Shown piece after piece: positions 8,260-17,370 of a stretch of 64,000 nucleotides of DNA (positions within the stretch are counted from its first letter, which is position 1; every line of letters begins with the position of its first letter). Both the position numbers and the translations under genes were made by a program. The stretch is from Bacteroidota bacterium (GTDB lineage Bacteria; Bacteroidota; Bacteroidia; Bacteroidales; UBA6013), in contig JAIFMG010000146.1 of NCBI GenBank assembly GCA_020048645.1, positions 1 through 64,000 of the forward strand, given 5' to 3'. The notes beneath the pieces were generated by a model. The model worked only from the letters and a program-made list of their open reading frames with translations, was not told where the DNA came from and made no database searches.

Positions 8260-8805
8260 TCAGCCCCGGAGGCCCAGCCGGTCGCGGAAGGCCTGCAAGG
8301 CCTGGGCGTTGCCCAGGGCGTCGTTCAGCGGGTCGTGGTCATGCGGCGCCTGGCGGAAAAGCTGCTTCCAGCGCCAGTTCATGCCCGCGTCGCGCACCAG
8401 GCCGCAGTACAGGTCGCCGATGCGCCGCCCGCTGAAGCCGAAGGGGTTGCGCCCCAGGAACCGGTGGAAGTAGTAGTTGATCCACTGCCAGTCGAAGGCC
8501 AGGTTGTCCGAGAAGAAGACCGGCCGCCCGCCCAGCGCGTCCAGCCAGGCGGCGAAATCGGCCATGACCGGGCCCGCCTCGGGGAAGGCCAGGTGCTCCT
8601 GGCGGCTGAACCCGCCCACGGCCAGGGCCTCGGGCACGAAACGCTCGGAAATCGGCGCCACCTTGGCCGCGAAGCTCCGCCCGAAGCCCGGCTCGGCCAC
8701 CACGGCCGCGAAGCTGGCCATCGAGAACAGGCCCGGGGCCGGGCCGTCGGCCTCCACGTCCACCACCACCCAGGTCGGGCGTGCCGATGGCTGCCTCCCG
8801 CTCAT
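8260..8805 (-). CDS. DnaQ-like (DEDDh) 3'-5' exonuclease
   Basis: 181 residues from ATG at 8805, which overlaps the stop of the upstream sensor (ATGA). Exo I motif [10 protein letters not shown] supplies the first Asp and Glu, Exo [16 protein letters not shown] supplies the second Asp, and Exo [17 protein letters not shown] supplies His and the last Asp. This is the RNase T/polymerase-epsilon fold that removes nucleotides from 3' ends of DNA or RNA using two metal ions. The substrate is unknown. Translational coupling with a large sensor protein is odd and may be simple gene packing. A longer upstream frame exists but is only the shadow of the sensor gene. Confidence 0.88.
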   Translation of the reverse strand: MSGRQPSARPTWVVVDVEADGPAPGLFSMASFAAVVAEPGFGRSFAAKVAPISERFVPEALAVGGFSRQEHLAFPEAGPVMADFAAWLDALGGRPVFFSDNLAFDWQWINYYFHRFLGRNPFGFSGRRIGDLYCGLVRDAGMNWRWKQLFRQAPHDHDPLNDALGNAQALQAFRDRLGLRG

Positions 8806-11800
8806 GCCCCACCTTTGAGCTTGCGCAGCTCCTCTTCCAGCTCGGCCACGCGCCGGGTGAACGCCTGGAGCGCCTGCCTGTCCTCGCGTCCCCGCTCGAC
8901 GGCCTTCTTCAGCACGGCCTCGTTCGACTTGAGCTTGGCGTTGGCCTTGTCGGTCTCGCGCCGCTTTTCCTCCAGGTCCTGCTGGTACTTGACCATCTCC
9001 TCGAGGTTGGCCCGCATCATCTCCTCCTGGGCCCTCATGATCTCGTTCTGCTCGTTGATCGATTCCATCATCTGCCGAAGCTCCGCCTGCTGGTGCTGGC
9101 TGGCCGTTGTGTCGATGGAGACGACCATGACCTTCTCGACCTCGCGGCCCGTGCTGAAGATGGGCGAATAGTTCTCGTTCAGCCACAGGGCCCGCCCGCC
9201 CAGGTCGAGCTTGCGGGAGACCCGGCAAGACTTGCCCTGGTGGAGCTTCGCGAACACCTCGTCCAGCCCATCGGCGGCGCTGCCCCCAAGCTCGGCATAA
9301 GGCTGCCCGACGAGCTGGGCCAGCTCCATGCCCAGGGCGCGCAGGAAGAGGTCGTTGGCCGAAAGGACCTTGCCCCGCGGGTCGAGGTAGGCGATAAGGA
9401 ACGAGTTGTCGAGGCCATCCAGGATGCTCTTGTTCTCGGCCTGGCGCGCCTTGGACTTGTCCTGGGCCTTCTTGAGCACCGACATGTTGGCCTCGAGCTG
9501 CTTCTGCTGCTTCTGTATCCGGTCAGACTGCTGCTCCAGGGCCTGCTGCTGCTCCTTCTGCTCGGTGATGTCGGTGGCCACCCACAGTATCTTCTGCAGC
9601 TTGCCGCCGTCGCCCGTCAGGGGGATGAAGTTCTCGGAGAACCACAGGGTCTTGCCGCCCACCACCAGCGACTGCTGCTTCTTCTGCACCTTGAGGTCCT
9701 GGAGGTCCCTCCAGAACTGCTCGTAGCCCTGCGGGTAGTCCTCCGCCGAGTCGGGGTCGGTCAGGTCGCGGTGGCCCAGGCGGCCGATGTGCTCGTGGTT
9801 GATGCCCCGCGCCGAGCGCAGGGCGCCGTTGGCCGAGAGCAGGGTGCCGTTGGCGTCGAACTGGGCCACGTAGAACGACGAGTCGAGGCCGTCGAGGATG
9901 GCCTGCATCTCGGCCTGGCGGGCCTTGGACCGGTCCTGGGCCTTCTTGAGCACCGACATGTTGGCCTCGAGCTGCTTCTGCTGCTTCTGTATCCGGCCCG
10001 ACTGCTCCTCCAGGGCCTGCTGCTGCTCCTTCTGCTCGGTGATGTCGGTGGCCACCCAGAGGACCCTGCGGAGCTGGTGGCTGTCGTCGGCCAGGGGGAT
10101 GTAGCTCTCCGAGAGCCAGGTGGTCCGGCCTCCGCTGGCGATGGCCTGCTCCTTCTTCCGGACCTGCAGGTCGCGCAGGGAGCTCCAGAAATGCTCGTAG
10201 CCCTCGGGGTACTCTTCCTGCGAGTCGGGGTTGGTCCAGGCCCGGTGGTGCAGGCCCTTGAGCTGGTCGTGGGCCAGGCCGCGGGCCCGCAGCAGCGCGT
10301 CGTTGGCCGTGAGCACCCTGCCCTGGCTGTCGAACTGGGCCACGTAGAACGACGAGTCGAGGCCGTCGAGGATGGACTGCATCTCGGCCTGCCTGCGGTG
10401 CGACTCCTCCTGCGTGGCCTGGAGCTCCTCGAGGTTCTGGCGCATCTCCTCCTCCTGGGCGGCCATTTCCTCCGACTGCCGGCGCGACTGCTCGAGCAGC
10501 ATGGCCGTCTTCTCGTTGATGCGGGTGTTCGAGATGGTCGAGGCGATGTTCTCGGCCAGGGTCTCCACGAACTGGATCTGGTGCGGCTCGAAGCGCTTGA
10601 AGGAGGCCAGCTCGACGACGCCCAGCAGCCTGCCGTCGATCTTCAGGGGCACGATCAGGATCGAGTTGGGGTTGGCCGTGCCCAGGCCCGAGCGGATCTC
10701 GACGTAGTTGTCGGGCACGTTGTGCATGAAGATGGTGTCCATCTCCAGGGCGCAGGCCCCGACCAGGCCCTCCTTGAGGCCGATCTTCTTCTTGGTGTAC
10801 TTGCGCCGGTCGTAGGCCAGCGAGGCGTACAGCTCGAGGTGGGGCGGCTCGTCCGTCTCGTCGTTGTAGATGAACATGCCGCCCTGGTTGGCCTCCACGT
10901 ACCGGACCAGGTTCTGGATGACGTTGAAGCAAAGCTCCTTGAGGTTCTCGTTGTTCTGCCGGAGGATGTCCCCGAACTTGGCCAGACCCTCGGTGGCCCA
11001 GTTCCGGCGCTGGTCCTCGAGCCGTCGCTTCTCGTCGATGGCGTCGGTCTCGAGCAGGCTCGAGCGCATGGCCACGAGCGAGTTGCCCAGCACGTCGTTG
11101 GGGCTCAGGGGCGCGAACTCGGTGTCGAGCCTGCCCTGGCCGATGGCCTTGGCGAAGTCGGCCGTCTTGCGCAGCCCCTCGAGCAGGGCGTTGACCGAGG
11201 CCGTCATCTCCAGCATCTCGTCGCTGGTGCGGATGTGCATCTGGCCGGAGGCGATGTCGCCCTCGGCCAGGCGCTTGAGCATGAGGGTCGTCTGGCTGAG
11301 CGGCCGGGTTATCTGCTCGGTGATGGCCCGGACCAGCAGCAGGAGCACCATGAGGCCGACGCCCCCCCCGCCCACCAGCACCTTGAGGCTCTGGTTGGCC
11401 TCGACCAGGATGTTGTCGGTCGGGACGGCCACCCCGAAGGCCCAGGTGGCCACGTTGCCGATGTTCATCGGCACCAGCACCACGAAATGGTCCTCCTTGT
11501 CCTCGGGCATCTCGCCCGAGAAGGTGAAGGGCATGCCCGTCTTGACCTTCTGGCTGATGTCGAACTCGCGCTCGAAGAGCGGATAGACCTCCTTGTAGCT
11601 CTTGCCCAGGTAGGCCGGCTCGGGGTGGCTGACGAAGACGGCCTGGTTGGAGAGCAGGAAGCCCATGCCGCCTCCGTAGATGTTCAGGGAGTCGAGCATC
11701 TGGCCCACGCGCTCAAGGCCGATGTCGGTGGCCACGATCCCCACGGTGCGGTTCTGGCTGATCACCGGCACCACGATGCTGGTCAGCAGCACCTCGTCCT

Positions 11801-12383
11801 CGCGGTTGTTGTTGTAGCTGTTGTAGTAGGGCTCCAGCAGGACGGGCCGGCGGTCGCGCAGGGCGGCCTGGTAGTAGGGCGAGTTCGCGATGGAGCGCTC
11901 CAGCGAGGGCGTGACGAGCATCTCCTTGATGCGCTGGTCCTCCGTGGTGGCCTTGTTGTCCACGTAGAAGTACTTGACGAAACGGCCAGAGTTGCCCAGG
12001 GCGTCGTCCGCCAGCAGCGAGTCGCGGTTGTCGATCGAGCTGGGCTCCCAGAAGGTCTTGGCCGCGAGGAACTCGGTGTCGTCGAGGTAGTTGCGAAGCG
12101 TGGCCGCGTAGATGGAACGCCTCTCGGAAACCGCGCGGATGTCCTCGTAGCCCTCGAACGACTGCACCAGCAGCCGGGTGGTCTCGAGCGACTGCTCCAG
12201 GTTTCCCTTGATCTGGGCGGCATACTCCATGGCCACCGACTGCGCGGTCTCCTGCGCGGCGCGGATGGCCTTGTCCCGCGTGATCCAACCGATGTAAGCG
12301 ATCAGGACGGCGATGACCACCGAGGTGCTCAGTCCGACCAAAATGCTGATCTTGCTTTTTATGGATTTGAATTTCATCGCCAT
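8802..12383 (-). CDS. Giant membrane sensor: dCACHE-HAMP-GAF-PAS(3), no output domain
   Basis: 1193 residues. TM1 about 12-33, a periplasmic double-CACHE-like sensor (about 35-330), TM2 about 335-352, HAMP about 352-450 with a second HAMP-like helix pair, GAF about 478-620, a coiled coil 625-670, then three PAS units (about 666-785, 825-940, 985-1095) separated by coiled coils, and a final coiled coil to the C-terminus. I see no HisKA, HATPase, GGDEF, EAL, phosphatase or chemoreceptor signalling tip. It must signal through a partner or as a scaffold. It follows the similar 1278-residue sensor by 21 bases and overlaps the exonuclease gene, so it is in one operon with the response regulator upstream. 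The 2481-codon ORF on the opposite strand is a shadow. Confidence 0.9.
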   Translation of the reverse strand: MAMKFKSIKSKISILVGLSTSVVIAVLIAYIGWITRDKAIRAAQETAQSVAMEYAAQIKGNLEQSLETTRLLVQSFEGYEDIRAVSERRSIYAATLRNYLDDTEFLAAKTFWEPSSIDNRDSLLADDALGNSGRFVKYFYVDNKATTEDQRIKEMLVTPSLERSIANSPYYQAALRDRRPVLLEPYYNSYNNNREDEVLLTSIVVPVISQNRTVGIVATDIGLERVGQMLDSLNIYGGGMGFLLSNQAVFVSHPEPAYLGKSYKEVYPLFEREFDISQKVKTGMPFTFSGEMPEDKEDHFVVLVPMNIGNVATWAFGVAVPTDNILVEANQSLKVLVGGGGVGLMVLLLLVRAITEQITRPLSQTTLMLKRLAEGDIASGQMHIRTSDEMLEMTASVNALLEGLRKTADFAKAIGQGRLDTEFAPLSPNDVLGNSLVAMRSSLLETDAIDEKRRLEDQRRNWATEGLAKFGDILRQNNENLKELCFNVIQNLVRYVEANQGGMFIYNDETDEPPHLELYASLAYDRRKYTKKKIGLKEGLVGACALEMDTIFMHNVPDNYVEIRSGLGTANPNSILIVPLKIDGRLLGVVELASFKRFEPHQIQFVETLAENIASTISNTRINEKTAMLLEQSRRQSEEMAAQEEEMRQNLEELQATQEESHRRQAEMQSILDGLDSSFYVAQFDSQGRVLTANDALLRARGLAHDQLKGLHHRAWTNPDSQEEYPEGYEHFWSSLRDLQVRKKEQAIASGGRTTWLSESYIPLADDSHQLRRVLWVATDITEQKEQQQALEEQSGRIQKQQKQLEANMSVLKKAQDRSKARQAEMQAILDGLDSSFYVAQFDANGTLLSANGALRSARGINHEHIGRLGHRDLTDPDSAEDYPQGYEQFWRDLQDLKVQKKQQSLVVGGKTLWFSENFIPLTGDGGKLQKILWVATDITEQKEQQQALEQQSDRIQKQQKQLEANMSVLKKAQDKSKARQAENKSILDGLDNSFLIAYLDPRGKVLSANDLFLRALGMELAQLVGQPYAELGGSAADGLDEVFAKLHQGKSCRVSRKLDLGGRALWLNENYSPIFSTGREVEKVMVVSIDTTASQHQQAELRQMMESINEQNEIMRAQEEMMRANLEEMVKYQQDLEEKRRETDKANAKLKSNEAVLKKAVERGREDRQALQAFTRRVAELEEELRKLKGGA
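9440..10058 (-). repeat. Internal DNA duplication inside the sensor gene
   Basis: The segment 9440-9584 recurs at 9914-10058 with only a handful of mismatches over 145 bases (offset 474 bases, exactly 158 codons). It encodes the coiled-coil linker between PAS units. The near-identity suggests recent duplication or gene conversion of a PAS plus linker module. Confidence 0.85.
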
Positions 12384-12404
12384 GGATTGGGAGGTGGGCG
12401 TTCG

Positions 12405-15400
12405 TCATTTCTTTTTGAGACCCTTGGCCTGCTCCTTGGTCTGGGCCAGGTGCTGGCCGACTTGCTGCTGCCAGAGGGCCTGCTCCTGCCGCAGCCTGGC
12501 CTGCTCGATGGACTGCTCGCGCAGGGGGGTAACGTCCACGCCCAGGAACATGGTGTGCCCTTCGCGGCCGGGCAGCGCGGGCAGGAGGTTCCAGCTCCCG
12601 CTGAGCCAGAAGGTGCTGCCCCGGAGGCTGAAATCCTGTATCAAGGCCGTGAAATGGGCCTCGCGGGCCAGCCGCGAGACCTCCGCTCGGTCGTCGGGCT
12701 CGCGGTGCTGGAGCAGGATTTCGAGGTCCTGGCCCAGGAGCTCGTCCGGGTCGGCCCCCAGGAGGGCCAGAAGGGTGGCGTTGGCCCCCATGATGCGCCC
12801 GTGGCCATCGAGCTCGATGATGCCGGCCATGGGGTTGACGGCGGCGATGACCTGCTCCGACTCGGCCCGGCTGAGCTTGAGCTCCTCCTGGGCATGCTGC
12901 AGCTCGCTGACCTTGCGCAGCAGGTCCTTCTCCTTGCTGGCCAACGCCTTGGCGTTGGCCTCCAGCTCGGCCCGCTGCAGCTTGTCGCGGGTGATGTCGA
13001 AGCTGAAGGTGATGACCTTGGCCAGGTGGCCCTTCTCGTCGAGGACAGGGCTGAAGATCTCGGAGAGCCAGACGATGCCGCGGCTGGGCACCACGAGGCT
13101 GCGCTCGGCGCGGCGCGTCTGGCCCTGGCGCATGGCCTCCCAGAAGGCCTCGGCCTGCTCGGGGCCGTCGAAGACCCCGGCCTGGCCGAGGGTCCCGGGC
13201 ATCCGCTCCGGGTCGATGTCGAAGATGGCCCGCAGGGTGTCGTTCGTCTGGCTGATGGTGCCGTCGGGCAGGAGCTCCGAGATGCCGGCCTGCGGCGATA
13301 TGGCGTCGAGGATGGTGGCCATTTCGGACTGCTTGCGCTGCATCGCGCCTTGGACGGCCTCGAGCTTCTGCAGGTTGCGGAGCAGCTCCTCCTCCGAGTG
13401 CCTGAGCAGGAGGTTCTTCTCCTGCATCTTGATTTCCAAGTCCTTGCTCTCGCTGATGTCCTGGGCCAGGTAGAACACCGTCTTGACCTTGCCGTCGGTG
13501 CCGAAGGTGGGCGTGTAGGTGGCCAGGAACCAGCCCTCGGCGGTATGGCTGACCCTGCGGCGCATCTCGCCCCGGACGGTCTCGCCGTTGAGGACGCGCT
13601 CCCAGATGGCCCGCAGCCGTTCCAGCTCATGCCCGGCCTCCAGCTCGAAGATGTTGTGCCCGACGATCCGGTCGTGCGAGACGCCGGCGTAGTCGCAAAA
13701 CTGGTTGTTGACGTGGAGGATGGAGCCTTCGTGGTCGTACTGGGCCGCGATGATGGCCTTGTCCACGGCGTCGATGAGGCCTTGCATCTCGATCTGCTTC
13801 TGGCGCATCTGCTCCTGCACCTCCTTGAGCTTGCGGAGGTTGCCCACGAGCATGCGCTCGGTCTGCTCCAGCTTGTTCTTCTGCTCGTTGAGCTTGATCT
13901 GCTGGGTCTTGGTCTCGGAGATGTCGTAGGCTATCTTCAGGACGCGGACGACGCTCCCGCCCTCGTTGAAGATGGGGGTGTAGCTCTCGGAGAGCCAGAC
14001 CGCCCTTCCGTTGAACTCGTAGCGGTTGATCTGCTTCTTGCTGATGCCGTTGCGCAGGTCGTTCCAGAAGGCGTCGATGTCGTTGCCGGGCTGCTCGTCG
14101 CGGTCGATTCCGTCCCAGTGGTGCAGGCCGACGATGTGCTCCTTGGGCTTGCCGAAGAGGTTGGCGTAGGGGTCGTTCAGGTCGATGATGGTGCCCAGGG
14201 TGTCGTACTCCATGGTGTAGGAAGAGGAGTTCAGGGCCTGGATGAGGGCCTGGACCTGGCCCTCGCGGCGGGCGGCCTCCTCCTGGGTGGCCTGGAGCTC
14301 CTCGAGGTTCTGGCGCATCTCCTCCTCCTGGGCGCGCATGGCCTCGGCCTGCTGGTTGGACCGCTCGAGCAGCAGGGCCGTCTGCTGGTTGATCTTGGTG
14401 CTCTCGATGGTGGCCGCGATGTCGTCGGCGATGTCCTCGACGAACTGCCGCTCGCTGGGGCTGAGGATCTTGAGCGAGGCCAGCTCGAGGATGCCCACCA
14501 CGGTCTTCTCGGTCTTGAGCGGCACGATGAACAGGCAGCGCGGGCGGGCCTGCCCCAGGCCGGAGGTCAGGTCGATGTAGTCTTCGGGGACCTCCGTCAT
14601 GAAGATGCTCTTGCCCTCCTCGGCGCAGGTGCCGACAAGGCCCTCGCCCAGCAGCACGCTCCGCTTGAGGTGCTTCTGCCGGTTGAAGGCGTAGGCGGCG
14701 GTCATCTCCAGGTGCGGATGCTCCTGGCCGGGCTCGTCCACCAGGATGAACACCCCGCCCTGGTCGGCGCCCAGGTATTCCACCAGCTTCGAGACCACGG
14801 CGTAGCTCAGGGCCTTGGTGCTGTGCGAGTTCTGCCGGAGCAGGTCGGCGAACTTCGCCGCCCCTTCCGAAATCCAGCTCCGCAGCTCGGTCTCCCGCTT
14901 CTGCGAGGCCTCGATGGCCCGGGCCTGCTGGAGGCTCGAGCGCATCCGCAGCAGCGCGTTGCCCAGGGCGTCCTGCTCGCTCATGGGCTCGAACTCGGCC
15001 TCGAGGTTGCCCGAGCCGATGGCGTTGGCGAAGGCCGAGGTCTTGAGCAGGCCCTCGCGCAGGGTGTCGATGGCCTGGTTGACCTGGCCGACCTCGTCGC
15101 CCGAGGCCTTCACCCCGAGGCCCTCGAGCCGGCCCAGGGCCATCTGGCGGGCCTTCTGCGTGATGCCCGCCAGGGGCGTCGTCATGCGGTACACGAACAG
15201 GAAGATGGCCGCCAGCGCCAGCAGGCCCACCACCAGGCCCAGCAGCACGATGCGCCCCAGGCCGTCGCGGGCCTGGCCGTAGATCCGCTCGAGCGGAACC
15301 CGCACCGAGACCTGCCAGGCCTTGTCGGCCCGGCCCACCTCCAGGGGGATGTAGATCGACAGGTAGCGGTCGTCGTACTCGACCGACTGGACCCGGCGCT

Positions 15401-16241
15401 GTATCATCTCAAGCCGCTCGGCGGGGTTGTCGTAGAGGAACTTGAGGTCCTTGCCCACCAGCAGGGGCGCGTCCGAGACGGCCACCACCTTGCCCTGGTT
15501 CGAGACGATGGAGATGCGGGCCGAGCCGTCGAAGATGCTGGTCTGCTCGGCCAGCGACTGGAAGAACTGGATGGTCAGGTCAACGCCCACCATGCCGTAG
15601 AACCTGGACTTGTGGACCACGGGCACGTTCATGCCCGTCACCAGGATGCGGTTCCCATACACGTCCTTGTACTCGTTGGGCTCGTCGATGCGCTCGTGCA
15701 TGAGCTCCTTGGTCTCGTAGTACCAGGTCGAGAGCTCGTTCTGGACCTTGTAGCTCTCGAGCGGCTCCAGGACGATGAGGTTTTCGATGGTGCGCGAGAA
15801 GCCGGGGATGTAGCGCCCGGTCTCGTCGTGGTTGGGGGTCCCCTTGTGCTCGGCGTCCTTGCCGTCGAAGGCGTTCGGCTCCCAGCAGGTGTAAACGCTG
15901 TAGAAGTTGGGGTTGGCGGCCAGGACGCTGGTCAGCATGGAGTTGGCCTCCTCGCGCGTGAGCGAGAAGGTGGCGCTCCGGTCGGGGATGGTGGCGAAGG
16001 TCTGGGCCATGGTGCGGGCCGCGTCCATGGCCCGGTTCATCTCGGTGGCGATCCGCCCCCGGAAGTCGCGGGCCTCGGCGTAGATGTTCTTCTCCGCGAA
16101 CTCGACCGCCCTCTCCTTGGCCAGCGAATAGGCGAACCAGATCAGGATGAAAACCGTCAGCGACACCCCCGACAGGATGACCAAGCCGAGCTTGATCTTG
16201 ATGGAGTTGGGGTCTATTTTGGGTAGGATGCTCCGGGCCAT
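12405..16241 (-). CDS. Giant membrane sensor: dCACHE-HAMP-GAF-PAS(4), no output domain
   Basis: 1278 residues, a paralogue of the next gene. TM1 about 20-40, double-CACHE-like sensor about 42-315 (containing FYSVYTCWEPNAFDG and DLTIQFFQSLAEQ), TM2 about 331-351, HAMP about 350-440, GAF about 478-620 (SKLVEYLGADQGGVFIL), coiled coil, and four PAS units near 665-780, 815-930, 965-1085 and 1130-1240, each linked by a coiled coil. The protein ends in a basic helix (TKEQAKGLKKK) with no kinase or other catalytic domain. The GAF and coiled-coil regions are closely similar to the downstream sensor, so the two may form heterodimers, which is inference. It follows the response regulator by 125 bases. 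Confidence 0.9.
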   Translation of the reverse strand: MARSILPKIDPNSIKIKLGLVILSGVSLTVFILIWFAYSLAKERAVEFAEKNIYAEARDFRGRIATEMNRAMDAARTMAQTFATIPDRSATFSLTREEANSMLTSVLAANPNFYSVYTCWEPNAFDGKDAEHKGTPNHDETGRYIPGFSRTIENLIVLEPLESYKVQNELSTWYYETKELMHERIDEPNEYKDVYGNRILVTGMNVPVVHKSRFYGMVGVDLTIQFFQSLAEQTSIFDGSARISIVSNQGKVVAVSDAPLLVGKDLKFLYDNPAERLEMIQRRVQSVEYDDRYLSIYIPLEVGRADKAWQVSVRVPLERIYGQARDGLGRIVLLGLVVGLLALAAIFLFVYRMTTPLAGITQKARQMALGRLEGLGVKASGDEVGQVNQAIDTLREGLLKTSAFANAIGSGNLEAEFEPMSEQDALGNALLRMRSSLQQARAIEASQKRETELRSWISEGAAKFADLLRQNSHSTKALSYAVVSKLVEYLGADQGGVFILVDEPGQEHPHLEMTAAYAFNRQKHLKRSVLLGEGLVGTCAEEGKSIFMTEVPEDYIDLTSGLGQARPRCLFIVPLKTEKTVVGILELASLKILSPSERQFVEDIADDIAATIESTKINQQTALLLERSNQQAEAMRAQEEEMRQNLEELQATQEEAARREGQVQALIQALNSSSYTMEYDTLGTIIDLNDPYANLFGKPKEHIVGLHHWDGIDRDEQPGNDIDAFWNDLRNGISKKQINRYEFNGRAVWLSESYTPIFNEGGSVVRVLKIAYDISETKTQQIKLNEQKNKLEQTERMLVGNLRKLKEVQEQMRQKQIEMQGLIDAVDKAIIAAQYDHEGSILHVNNQFCDYAGVSHDRIVGHNIFELEAGHELERLRAIWERVLNGETVRGEMRRRVSHTAEGWFLATYTPTFGTDGKVKTVFYLAQDISESKDLEIKMQEKNLLLRHSEEELLRNLQKLEAVQGAMQRKQSEMATILDAISPQAGISELLPDGTISQTNDTLRAIFDIDPERMPGTLGQAGVFDGPEQAEAFWEAMRQGQTRRAERSLVVPSRGIVWLSEIFSPVLDEKGHLAKVITFSFDITRDKLQRAELEANAKALASKEKDLLRKVSELQHAQEELKLSRAESEQVIAAVNPMAGIIELDGHGRIMGANATLLALLGADPDELLGQDLEILLQHREPDDRAEVSRLAREAHFTALIQDFSLRGSTFWLSGSWNLLPALPGREGHTMFLGVDVTPLREQSIEQARLRQEQALWQQQVGQHLAQTKEQAKGLKKK

Positions 16242-16366
16242 TCGCTTGCCAATCTGTGGTGGTTTGTGGGGCCGCGTCGGGCTAAGGGCGGCATTTCGCC
16301 CCGAAACAGCCGGCCCGAGCCGCCCTCATGGATTACGAATATAGCAATTTTCGCGGAACCCGGCCT

Positions 16367-17113
16367 TTATTTCGAAGGGCCCTGCCCGGCCTCCTCCTCG
16401 CCCGGCCGGAGCTGGTCCACCCGGAGCACGAAGCCGCTCCCGTGGATGTTCTCGATCTTGACCCGGGGATCGGCCCGCAGGTGCTTGCGCAGCTTCGACA
16501 CGAACACGTCCATGCTCCGGGTCGTGAAGTAGTTGTCGTCGCCCCAGATCGCCCGCAGGGCCTCGTCGCGGGGGGTGATCCCGTTCATGTTCACGCAAAG
16601 CATCCGCAGCAACTGGGCCTCCTTGGGCGAGAGCTTGGCCTCGAAGTCGTCCAGGCTCACCGTCCGCTTGGCCGAGTCGAAGGTGAAGTGCCCTATCGGG
16701 AACACCGTCCGGTCGTCGCCCTCCTGCCGGCCCGCCTGCCGGCCCGCCTGCCGGCTCAGGATTGCCCGTATCTTGTAGAGCAGCACCTCGGCGTCGAACG
16801 GCTTGGTGATGTAGTCGTCGGCCCCCAGCTTGAACCCCTTGAGGATGTCCTCCTTGAGGGTCTTGGCCGTCAGGAAAACCAGCGGGATGTCCTTGTCGAG
16901 CCGCTTGATTTCCTTGGCGATGGAGAAGCCATCGACGTTGGGCAGCATCACGTCGAGGATGCAGATCTGGTAGTCGCCCTTCTTGAAGGCCGCCACCGCC
17001 TTGGCCCCGTCGTTGACCAGGTCCACCTCGAAGTCGCTCAGCTCAAGGTACGACTTGAGCACCACTCCGAAGTTCACGTCGTCTTCGACCATCAGTATCC
17101 GAACCGCTTCCAT
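16367..17113 (-). CDS. OmpR/PhoB-family response regulator
   Basis: 248 residues from the ATG at 17113. The receiver domain (about 4-120) has the acidic pair E10/D11-D12, phosphoacceptor D54 in ILDVMLP, T82 in FLTAK and K104 in ITKPF. The DNA-binding winged helix (about 138-232) has LSPKEAQLLRML, RAIWGDDNYFTTRSMDVFVSKLRKHL and IENIHGSGFVL. It is a transcription regulator acted on by a histidine kinase. No kinase lies in this operon; the downstream sensors lack kinase domains, so the phosphodonor must be elsewhere. The linker (RQAGRQAGRQEG) is coded by a short tandem repeat. An alternative longer frame to 18154 belongs to other genes' shadows. Confidence 0.95.
   Translation of the reverse strand: MEAVRILMVEDDVNFGVVLKSYLELSDFEVDLVNDGAKAVAAFKKGDYQICILDVMLPNVDGFSIAKEIKRLDKDIPLVFLTAKTLKEDILKGFKLGADDYITKPFDAEVLLYKIRAILSRQAGRQAGRQEGDDRTVFPIGHFTFDSAKRTVSLDDFEAKLSPKEAQLLRMLCVNMNGITPRDEALRAIWGDDNYFTTRSMDVFVSKLRKHLRADPRVKIENIHGSGFVLRVDQLRPGEEEAGQGPSK
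16723..16754. repeat. 12-bp tandem repeat in the response-regulator linker
   Basis: CCTGCCGGCCCG is repeated 2.7 times, coding RQAG units on the minus strand. Copy-number change would be in frame and would lengthen or shorten the linker between receiver and DNA-binding domain. Confidence 0.8.
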
Positions 17114-17336
17114 GCTTTTTTGCTTTTGTTTCTGTTTGGGTTCCACCCGGCCGCGCCCTGGGGCGGACCTTCGGGGCAACGCCACGAATTTACGAATTAT
17201 GCAGGAATCTCCCCCCAAAGGGCCCTGTTTTCGGGAAAAGGCCCCGGCTTGGAACCGGCGGCCGCGGGGCATCCCTGACGCCCCCCATCGCGTCCCGCGG
17301 CGTGAAATTGCGAAATTCTGGCTTAAACCCCAAAAC

Positions 17337-17361
17337 GGCCCCGCCGCCGGCCGCCGGGGCC
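17337..17361 (-). terminator. Possible terminator after the glycosyltransferase
   Basis: GGCCCCG (17337-17343) and CGGGGCC (17355-17361) form a stem; on the minus strand it is followed by GTTTTGGGG, a poor T tract. The rest of 17114-17336 holds no visible gene and should contain the response-regulator promoter. Confidence 0.4.
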
Positions 17362-17370
17362 GGGCCACGC

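Noticed and set aside
8781-16226. A 2481-codon open frame on the plus strand
   Set aside because: It is the antisense shadow of the two sensor genes; GC-rich codons suppress stops. The composition (long runs of V, L, E, H, Q) and lack of domains confirm it.
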